From the NCBI GenBank assembly GCA_946615455.1, contig CAMOHN010000076.1, forward strand, positions 1 to 5,287: a stretch of 5,287 nucleotides of DNA. The letters run 5' to 3'. Under the pieces are notes generated by a model that made no database searches, was not told the origin of the DNA, and saw only the letters and a program-made list of their open reading frames with translations. The DNA comes from an uncultured Bacteroidales bacterium (lineage in GTDB: Bacteria > Bacteroidota > Bacteroidia > Bacteroidales > Paludibacteraceae). The translations under genes were made by a program, and so were the position numbers. Each line of letters opens with the position of its first letter. Position 1 is the stretch's first letter. Positions 1 through 5,287 of the stretch are shown here, piece after piece.

Positions 1-1525
1 AGCCTTCGGGGGTAGCCATAATAAAATCGTGTGCATTGGCTATGCGAGCCGCTTGTTCAACGGCTTGTTGCCATGTCATGCCATCAGGAGCAGGTTGGGT
101 GGTGTCAACACCAAAGGTGATGTTGTTGAAGAACGTGTCGTTGAACAAGATGGCTTCTTGATTGACATTGCCCATCAGTGCACGCAGGTCGTATGTGCGC
201 ACTTGGCGTATGTCCTTGCCGTCAATGCTGATGGTGCCCTCGCTCACATCAAAGAATCTTGGCAACAAGTCTGCCATTGTGGTTTTGCCACTGCCAGACT
301 GACCTACCAAAGCCACCATCTGACCGCGCGGAATGGTCAGTGACACATCACGCAGCACAGGGCGTTCCGCTTGGTAGGCAAAACTCACATGGTCATAGCG
401 TATCTCGTGGCAAAAGGCAGTCAAGGGCAGCGGACTGACCGGCTCAACAATGTCGTTTTGTGTATTGAGAATGCGGTCAATGCGCTCCAGTGAAGCCAGA
501 CCGCGACGCACACCATAAGACGCTTTACTCAGATCCTTGAAAGGATTGATGATGCTGTAGAAAATGACTAAATAATAGATGAACGATGCCGCATCAAGGG
601 TGGAGTGCTCTGCCAGAATGAGACCTCCACCGTACCACAAGAGTATGGCAATCATGACCGTGCCAAGGAACTCGGATACAGGGTGAGCCAGATAATATCG
701 ACGGTTGATGCGGTTGAATGTGCGTCGTGTCTTATTGGCAGCGGCCGCAAAACGCTGGCGGAGTTTGTCTTCGGCATTAAAGGCTTTGACAACACGCAGC
801 CCGCCCAGTGTCTCCTCAATCTGTGTGAGTAGGTCGGCTGTCTGTTCTTGTCCAAGGGTCGATGTGCGTTTGAGTGAGCGACCAATACGACCGATGAGTA
901 AACCCATCAAAGGCAAGAGAATGAGCACGAACACAGTCAGTTGCCACGACAGAATGAATAGTGTGGTCAGATAGACAATGATCATGAGCGGGTCCTTGAG
1001 CAAGATGTCCAGCGTGGACATGATGGACGCTTCCACCTCGTTCACATCGTTGGTCATGCGTGACATGACATCCCCCTTCTTCTCTTCGGTGAAGAAACCA
1101 ATGGGCAGGCTGACCACCTTGTTATAAAGAGTGGTGCGAAGATCGCGCAATACGCCCGTGCGAATGGGCACCATATAAAAGTTGGCAAGCCATGCCGTCA
1201 AGCATTTCAGAAAGGTCATGCCTATGAGGAACAGCCCCAGAATAACTAACACATAACCTGCTCCGCGAACGGTCATCATATCCTGCAGATAGAAATAAAC
1301 ATTGCCTTTGGCGGCTTGCACCAGTTCGTCCAGACTCATTCCTGCCACTAACGGTGTGAACTGCGCCTGCTGCTCGCTGATACCGAAGAGCAGTTGCAAC
1401 ACGGGGATGATAGTGGCAAAAGAGAACAGCGACAACACCGTGGATAGCAGGTTGAAGACAAAATTGAGCACAACTTTCCACTTGTAGGGTGGCACAAAAC
1501 GGGTCAAAAGGCGGATTATATGCAT
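1..1525 (-). CDS. MsbA-like ABC exporter (fused membrane and ATPase domains), C-terminus outside window
   Basis: 508 codons are visible from ATG 1525 to the left edge; family length (about 580-610) implies roughly 80-100 residues missing. It is a half-transporter of the type IV exporter class (MsbA/LmrA-like, homodimeric). Seen: predicted membrane helices at about 17-48, 90-116, 173-193, 195-215, 282-303 and 312-332; cytoplasmic coupling region FFTEEKKGDVMSRMTNDV (144-161) and ETLGGLRVVKAFNAE (238-252); then the ATPase domain with A-loop Tyr384, Walker A GQSGSGKT (408-415, Lys414) and Q-loop Gln456 in NVNQEAILFNDT (453-464). Signature LSGGQ, Walker B and switch His lie beyond the edge. The frame is closed by a stop at 1550-1552, so ATG 1525 is the only standard start; it overlaps lpxK by 10 nt. 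Being co-encoded with LpxK suggests lipid A-core flipping (MsbA role), but exporters of this family also move other lipids and peptides, so no gene symbol is assigned. Confidence 0.93.
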   Translation of the reverse strand, partial: MHIIRLLTRFVPPYKWKVVLNFVFNLLSTVLSLFSFATIIPVLQLLFGISEQQAQFTPLVAGMSLDELVQAAKGNVYFYLQDMMTVRGAGYVLVILGLFLIGMTFLKCLTAWLANFYMVPIRTGVLRDLRTTLYNKVVSLPIGFFTEEKKGDVMSRMTNDVNEVEASIMSTLDILLKDPLMIIVYLTTLFILSWQLTVFVLILLPLMGLLIGRIGRSLKRTSTLGQEQTADLLTQIEETLGGLRVVKAFNAEDKLRQRFAAAANKTRRTFNRINRRYYLAHPVSEFLGTVMIAILLWYGGGLILAEHSTLDAASFIYYLVIFYSIINPFKDLSKASYGVRRGLASLERIDRILNTQNDIVEPVSPLPLTAFCHEIRYDHVSFAYQAERPVLRDVSLTIPRGQMVALVGQSGSGKTTMADLLPRFFDVSEGTISIDGKDIRQVRTYDLRALMGNVNQEAILFNDTFFNNITFGVDTTQPAPDGMTWQQAVEQAARIANAHDFIMATPEG

Positions 1526-2538
1526 GTCTTGATGTAGCGTTTGAGTTGGTCAATCAGTAGGGTGTCATCCGTCAGACTGACGGTGATGGGAACAGGGTAA
1601 AGTTTGCGTTTCAGTGTTTTGGATAGTGCAAGCGTGTTCAGACGGGCATAGTCTTTCTCGGTGGTGAAGACCATGGCTGCCGTTTGAGCCGCCTGCTCAA
1701 TGCGTTCAATATCCGTCCGTGTGAAGGTATGGTGGTCAGGATAGACCATTGGGCGGATGTCGCTGAAGTGTCGGCTCAAATAGGCTTGCAGATACTCGGG
1801 ACGGGCAATGCCGGTCAGCATGACCACCTGGCTGTCCTCAGGCAGTGCAGCAATTTGTTTGGGCAGCTGGGCATAGCAGGTGGTGGAGAAATAGAGGCTC
1901 TGATAGGCAGGCAGGTGCAGCCTGTTGATGATGATACGCCTGTCGATGGCAGTCATGGTGTCGGGGCATTTGGTGACCACAACGGCATTGGCTTTCAGGC
2001 TTCGCGAAGGCAGGTCGCGCAGGTGTCCCCAAGGCAACAGATGGTCGTCTATATAGAGCCTATCAGCTGTGGTAAGCAGGATATAGTAGCCGCAACGCAA
2101 CTGCCGGTGCTGATAGGCATCGTCCAACAGAACCACATCAATGTCAGGGTACATGCGACACAAGCGTTGAATGCCTTCCACCCGATTGGCACAGACAGCC
2201 AAAGGAATGTCAGGGTACTTGCTGTGCAGTTGCATACATTCGTCACCAAGCTGCAAGGCAGTCGAGTCCTTTGTCGCTACTTGAAAACCATGTGAACGGC
2301 GTTTGTAACCGCGCGATACGACAGCCACATGGTAGTGCTCCTTGAGGTGCTCGATGAGCCATTCGACATGCGGGGTCTTGCCCGTTCCGCCCAGCGCGAG
2401 GTTACCCACGCAGATGGTCGGAACGCTGACCCGATGCGATTGGAACAAGTGCATGTTGTAAAGCAAATGCCTCAACCATACCGCCATGCCGTACAACCAC
2501 GACAAGGGGGCTAACAATATAGACAACGGCTTATTCAA
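1516..2538 (-). CDS. lpxK: Tetraacyldisaccharide 4'-kinase (lipid A biosynthesis)
   Basis: Up to 340 residues, normal for LpxK, the membrane-associated P-loop kinase that phosphorylates the 4' position of tetraacyldisaccharide 1-phosphate to give lipid IVA (Raetz pathway). Seen: a hydrophobic N-terminal segment (about 5-22, LAPLSWLYG) typical of the membrane-binding helix; VGNLALGGTGKTP (44-56), the family Walker A with Lys54; VSRGYKRR (74-81); LGDE (97-100) with Asp99, which lines up with the catalytic Asp of Aquifex LpxK; LLDDAYQHR (137-145), the Walker B-like DDxxQHR; PDHHTF (267-272), holding the conserved His; and TEKDYARL (293-300). The usual Pro after GDE is Cys101 here. The start is uncertain: no ATG precedes Met18 in this frame, which is closed by a stop at 2560-2562. 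TTG at 2538 (8-nt overlap with sppA) is taken because it keeps the conserved PLSWLYG block; TTG codons at 2526 and 2517 are alternatives. The TAA overlaps the exporter start by 10 nt. Confidence 0.95.
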   Translation of the reverse strand: MNKPLSILLAPLSWLYGMAVWLRHLLYNMHLFQSHRVSVPTICVGNLALGGTGKTPHVEWLIEHLKEHYHVAVVSRGYKRRSHGFQVATKDSTALQLGDECMQLHSKYPDIPLAVCANRVEGIQRLCRMYPDIDVVLLDDAYQHRQLRCGYYILLTTADRLYIDDHLLPWGHLRDLPSRSLKANAVVVTKCPDTMTAIDRRIIINRLHLPAYQSLYFSTTCYAQLPKQIAALPEDSQVVMLTGIARPEYLQAYLSRHFSDIRPMVYPDHHTFTRTDIERIEQAAQTAAMVFTTEKDYARLNTLALSKTLKRKLYPVPITVSLTDDTLLIDQLKRYIKTCI

Positions 2539-4300
2539 TGGAGGCTTTGTGCATGAGCATCATCACGCGAGGACGCTCCGAGAGTTGTTTGAGGCGCATG
2601 AGCAGTTTTTCCTCTTCGCCCGTATTGCTCAATGACTCCATCAACTGGGTATAGAAGTCTTTCTTACCGGGGTAGTAGTTGAGGTCATAATCGCTCAAGC
2701 CTGCCAGTTCAGCGGCTTTGTTGACTGCATCGTCCAGATTGCCCAATTCGTCCACTAACCCCAGTTCTTTGGCGCGTGTTCCTAACCAAACACGACCTTC
2801 GGCAATGGCTTTAATGGAGTCTTGCGGCATGTGTCGTCCTTCAGCGCAACGGCGGGTGAACAGGTCATAGCCCCGCTCAACCATTTGCTGCATCAAGGCA
2901 CGCTCTTGTTCATCCAAACCTTTCCATTGGGCATTGACTGCCAATGCCGAGTGGCGGTTGGTGCTCAATCCGTCAATATCCACTCCAATCTTGTCGCGCA
3001 ACTGCCCGACATTGGGAATCAGACCAAAGATGCCAATTGAGCCGGTGATGGTGGTAGGCTCGGCATAGATGTAGTCGGCACCGCAGGAGATATAGTAACC
3101 CCCGCTGGCAGCATAGTCACCCATGGAAACAACTACGGGCAACCCCTTTTCGCGCAAGGTCTGTACGGCGTGCCATATCTGCTCGCTGGCATCGGCACTG
3201 CCGCCCGGGCTATTGACGCGAAGCACTACGGCTTTCACATCGTCTTTTTTTCGGATTTTGGTTATCTCTTTGACCATCTTTGTACCCACAATGCCCGTAC
3301 CTTGGTCGTCCGTAATCTCACCGTCGGCATAGAGCACGGCTATCCGGTCTTTGGCTTTGATACTGGGACGCTCAATGGTGGCAAGTTCCGAAGTGGTAAT
3401 CTTGTTATAGTCCTTGCAATCGGTCAGGCGAACCAGTAGCGAGTCAATATCTTCGGTGTAAATGAGGCTATCCACCAAACCGCTTTCTACGCAGGCTTGA
3501 GCGGGTTGTAGCCCCATGTAACGGTCAGCCAAGGCATTGAGCTGTTCGGCGCTGATGTGACGGCTTTCGGAAACGGCTTGCACCATCTCCTGCCACAATC
3601 CGTTGACATATTGCGCCGTTTGACGACGGTCGGCATCGGACATGCCGGTCAGTATATAAGGCTCAACGGCGGACTTGAAAGTACCCACTTTGAGCACTTG
3701 CATCTCTATACCCAACTTGTCCAAAGCACGCTTGAAATACATCTTGCTGGCACTCAGTCCGTTCCAGTCAACAGACCCGACGGGGTTCAGAAAAACACTG
3801 TCTGCCACAGAGGCGATGTAGTAGTTGAGTTGGCTGTAAGCCGGTGCATAAGCCACGACAAACTTGCCGGATTGCTTGAAATCGGCCAAGGCATCACGCA
3901 GTTGCTTGGCTGAAGCCATGCCCGTCTGCAACTCACCACCGCGCAACAGAATACCGCGAACACGGTCATCCGTCTTGGCAAAACGGATATTGTCCAACAA
4001 ATCGTCCAGTCCCACCGTCTCGGGCTTGTTGTAGCCCGGAACATCATTCAGAGCGGAAGCAAAAGGATTGTCTGCTTCGCCTTGCTCGACCACGATGCCC
4101 TTCATATTGAGTACATAAACGGTATTCTTATCTAAGGTGGCGGTTGAAGAGAACATGCTGCCGAACATCATGCCGAATAGGAACGACGAGGCAACATAGA
4201 GGACTACAAAAATAATGACTACACTCCAGCAGCCCTTACGGCGACTGCGCTGGTTAAGGTCGGCAGGTTGTGCTGCCGAACGACGGGAAAAGAAAATCAT
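2531..4300 (-). CDS. sppA: Signal peptide peptidase SppA, 67K type
   Basis: A 589-residue inner-membrane protease (MEROPS family S49, long form with two tandem S49 domains) that degrades signal peptides left in the membrane after leader peptidase cleavage. A basic N-terminus (RSRRKG, 18-23) precedes one hydrophobic anchor (about 24-48); the rest should lie outside the cytoplasm. The N-terminal S49 domain (about 60-290) carries KVGTFKSAVEPY (204-215) with Lys209, the general base equivalent to E. coli SppA Lys209. The C-terminal S49 domain (about 318-535) carries NSPGGSADASEQ (363-374), then SMGDYAASGGYYIS (392-405) with nucleophile Ser399 (Ser409 in E. coli), then TGSIGIFG (419-426). The Ser-Lys dyad split across the two domains is intact, so an active enzyme is expected, probably a homotetramer by analogy with E. 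coli. ATG 4300 overlaps the rnhB stop by 4 nt; the TAA lies within the start of lpxK. Confidence 0.96.
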   Translation of the reverse strand: MIFFSRRSAAQPADLNQRSRRKGCWSVVIIFVVLYVASSFLFGMMFGSMFSSTATLDKNTVYVLNMKGIVVEQGEADNPFASALNDVPGYNKPETVGLDDLLDNIRFAKTDDRVRGILLRGGELQTGMASAKQLRDALADFKQSGKFVVAYAPAYSQLNYYIASVADSVFLNPVGSVDWNGLSASKMYFKRALDKLGIEMQVLKVGTFKSAVEPYILTGMSDADRRQTAQYVNGLWQEMVQAVSESRHISAEQLNALADRYMGLQPAQACVESGLVDSLIYTEDIDSLLVRLTDCKDYNKITTSELATIERPSIKAKDRIAVLYADGEITDDQGTGIVGTKMVKEITKIRKKDDVKAVVLRVNSPGGSADASEQIWHAVQTLREKGLPVVVSMGDYAASGGYYISCGADYIYAEPTTITGSIGIFGLIPNVGQLRDKIGVDIDGLSTNRHSALAVNAQWKGLDEQERALMQQMVERGYDLFTRRCAEGRHMPQDSIKAIAEGRVWLGTRAKELGLVDELGNLDDAVNKAAELAGLSDYDLNYYPGKKDFYTQLMESLSNTGEEEKLLMRLKQLSERPRVMMLMHKASIE

Positions 4301-4896
4301 GGTTTGTATAGTTTGAATGTTTTACGATGATACGGTGTTATGCCATGCTCGCGTATGGCCTGATAGTGGGCTTGGGTAGGGTAGCCCATATTGTGTTCCC
4401 ATCCATAGACGGGGTATAGTTGGTGCAGTTGTTTCATATAGTCGTCGCGGTAGGTCTTGGCCAGCACCGATGCTGCGGCTATTGATAGGTACTTGCCATC
4501 GCCTTTGACCACCGTGTGTGCCTCAATGGCGGGAAAGCCATAGGGCTTCCAGCGGTTGCCGTCCACGATGATATGTTCGGGGCGCAGTGTCAGGGTGTCC
4601 AAGGCTCGGTGCATGGCCAGCAGCGAAGCCTGCAAGATATTGATGCGGTCAATCTCCTCGACACTCACTTGTGCCACAGCCCATGCTGCAGCTTCTGCCT
4701 CAATGATAGGACGAAGACGATATCGGGCTGCATCGGTCAGTTGCTTGGAGTCGTTCAACTCCTCCCATGCCGCATTGAGTACCCCTTCCGTAGGCAAAAT
4801 GACCGCTGCGGCAAACACGCTACCAGCCAACGGTCCGCGACCAGCCTCGTCGCAACCCGCTTCCAATAGACCCTGTATAAATGCTCGGAGCAACAT
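4297..4896 (-). CDS. rnhB: Ribonuclease HII
   Basis: A complete 199-residue protein, the usual length for bacterial RNase HII, which cuts RNA-DNA hybrids and nicks 5' of single ribonucleotides misincorporated in DNA (ribonucleotide excision repair, cytosol). The family blocks are all present: GCDEAGRGPLAG (14-25) with catalytic Asp16-Glu17 and the GRG substrate-sensing motif; NDSKQL (48-53); VDGNRW (111-116) with Asp112; and KGD (131-133) with Asp133, followed by AAASVLAKTYRD (140-151). The DEDD metal-binding set is therefore intact. The start was chosen at ATG 4896, just after the terminator T-run. An in-frame GTG at 4959 would add 21 residues encoded across the terminator and promoter and unlike the family N-terminus, so I reject it. 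No Shine-Dalgarno sequence is visible. The TGA stop overlaps the sppA start by 4 nt (ATGA), implying coupled translation. Confidence 0.96.
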   Translation of the reverse strand: MLLRAFIQGLLEAGCDEAGRGPLAGSVFAAAVILPTEGVLNAAWEELNDSKQLTDAARYRLRPIIEAEAAAWAVAQVSVEEIDRINILQASLLAMHRALDTLTLRPEHIIVDGNRWKPYGFPAIEAHTVVKGDGKYLSIAAASVLAKTYRDDYMKQLHQLYPVYGWEHNMGYPTQAHYQAIREHGITPYHRKTFKLYKP

Positions 4897-4907
4897 CTGT
4901 GTGCTAC

Positions 4908-4931
4908 AAAAAAAAGCCCGTATCAACGGGC
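4908..4931 (-). terminator. Rho-independent terminator after the rffA-like gene
   Basis: On the minus strand a perfect 6-bp stem, GCCCGT / ACGGGC, closes a 4-nt loop (4916-4931) and is followed at once by eight T residues (4915 down to 4908). The stem begins 43 nt after the TAA of the aminotransferase gene. The other strand has no T-run after the hairpin, so it acts in the minus direction only. It separates the aminotransferase transcript from rnhB-sppA-lpxK-exporter. Confidence 0.85.
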
Positions 4932-4932
4932 G

Positions 4933-4963
4933 CAAAAATAAAACTTTTCGGACTTTCACAAAA
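4933..4963 (-). promoter_or_regulatory. Putative Bacteroides-type promoter for rnhB-sppA-lpxK-exporter
   Basis: On the minus strand TATTTTTG (4940-4933) matches the Bacteroides sigma-ABfr -7 consensus TAnnTTTG exactly. A TTTTG (4963-4959) lies 18 nt upstream and fits the -33 TTTG element, with slightly short spacing. The implied start point is around 4925-4930, inside the terminator hairpin and about 30 nt before the rnhB ATG. This is the only gap between genes in the window, so it is the natural place for the operon promoter. The area is AT-rich, so a chance match is possible. Confidence 0.45.
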
Positions 4964-4974
4964 GATTTTTCTGA

Positions 4975-5287
4975 TTAAACTCTCTTTTGACAGGACAACG
5001 CCCCATTCTGAATGATTTTGCAAATGCCTGCCACCTTATCATCCTGCAAATCGTAATACATCGGCAAGCGAACCAGTGTATCGGCGTAGCGGTCACATTC
5101 CGGCAAGGCACGACCGTCATGTTTGTCCGCATAATAGGCAGAACTATGCAAACTCAGGTAATGGAAAACAGCCAATACGCCATTGTCCTTTAAGCACTTG
5201 ATAAGTGCTGTACGGGCTTCTAATGAAGGCAAAATCAGGTAGAACATGTGTGCGTTGTTGGTGGCGTACTCAGGAATGTCCGGCAAA
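4975..5287 (-). CDS. rffA: dTDP-4-amino-4,6-dideoxygalactose transaminase family (RffA/WecE), C-terminal part; 5' end outside window
   Basis: Only the last ~103 residues are visible; the reading frame stays open to the right edge, so the start lies outside. Seen: a run beginning NNAHMFYLIL, then LKDNGVLAVFHYLSLHSS and, near the end, DRYADTLVRLPMYYDL, finishing with QKRV and a TAA stop. These match the C-terminal small domain of the RffA/WecE class of PLP-dependent sugar aminotransferases (DegT/DnrJ/EryC1 fold, type I aminotransferase superfamily), in particular the 'HMFYI..L', 'AVFHY.PLH' and 'RLPL/MYY.L' blocks. Known role: glutamate-dependent amination of dTDP-4-keto-6-deoxyglucose to dTDP-4-amino-4,6-dideoxygalactose (dTDP-Fuc4N), a cytosolic step in surface glycan synthesis (enterobacterial common antigen in E. 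coli). The PLP lysine lies upstream of the window, so catalytic integrity cannot be judged. The glycan served here is unknown. The gene ends 43 nt before an intrinsic terminator, so it is probably the last gene of its transcript. Confidence 0.88.
   Translation of the reverse strand, partial: LPDIPEYATNNAHMFYLILPSLEARTALIKCLKDNGVLAVFHYLSLHSSAYYADKHDGRALPECDRYADTLVRLPMYYDLQDDKVAGICKIIQNGALSCQKRV

Noticed and set aside
29..974. Several plus-strand open frames (29-343, 605-832, 705-974)
   Set aside because: They are antisense to the exporter's ATPase and membrane domains, which read continuously without a stop on the minus strand.
1122..1553. 143-codon minus-strand open frame at the lpxK/exporter junction
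   Set aside because: It is the +1-shifted frame of the exporter's N-terminus. The exporter frame from ATG 1525 gives coherent membrane helices and ATPase motifs; this one gives a Ser/His/Arg-rich sequence with no family pattern.
1684..2295. 203-codon plus-strand open frame
   Set aside because: It lies wholly antisense to lpxK, whose conserved motifs are intact. The translated sequence resembles no family I know and has no domain pattern; it is a shadow of the coding bias on the other strand.
3557..3913. 118-codon plus-strand open frame
   Set aside because: Antisense to the N-terminal protease domain of SppA, including the codon for Lys209. No supporting features.
4556..4978. 140-codon plus-strand open frame (and a 117-codon one at 4516-4869)
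   Set aside because: Both are antisense to rnhB, which has all four catalytic acidic residues. The plus-strand products are low in recognisable structure and have no promoter or partner gene on that strand.
1..5287. Possible mobile element, CRISPR array, defence system or structured RNA
   Set aside because: I looked for terminal inverted repeats, regularly spaced repeats, tRNA-like folds and transposase motifs and saw none. Coding density is nearly complete with housekeeping and envelope genes, leaving only a gap of about 78 nt.

Overview
The window is a compact, entirely minus-strand stretch of ordinary chromosome, most likely from a member of the Bacteroidota (Bacteroidales, Prevotella/Bacteroides-like) with intermediate G+C. 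This placement rests on four things: a perfect match to the Bacteroides-type -7 promoter element (TAnnTTTG) upstream of rnhB, the absence of clear Shine-Dalgarno sequences before the starts, the form of the SppA and LpxK proteins, and my recollection of related proteins from that group. No database search was made.

Read in the direction of transcription (right to left), the window opens with the C-terminal ~104 codons of a sugar-nucleotide aminotransferase of the RffA/WecE family (4975-5287). It is followed by an intrinsic terminator (4908-4931). A probable promoter overlaps that terminator and starts a new transcription unit of four tightly packed genes: rnhB (ribonuclease HII, 4297-4896), sppA (67K-type signal peptide peptidase, 2531-4300), lpxK (tetraacyldisaccharide 4'-kinase, 1516-2538), and an MsbA-like ABC exporter (1-1525) cut by the left window edge before its signature motif. 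Neighbouring genes overlap by 4, 8 and 10 bases, so translational coupling is likely.

The genes share an envelope theme. RffA/WecE-type enzymes make amino sugars for surface glycans, SppA degrades cleaved signal peptides in the membrane, LpxK makes lipid IVA, and the ABC exporter is a good candidate for flipping lipid A-core or a related lipid across the inner membrane. RnhB (RNA-DNA hybrid repair) is the housekeeping outlier. There is no gene-free stretch above 80 bases. I see no mobile element, CRISPR array, tRNA or rRNA, and no convincing evidence of a new system. The points most worth a second look are the overlapping terminator/promoter and the lpxK-exporter junction.
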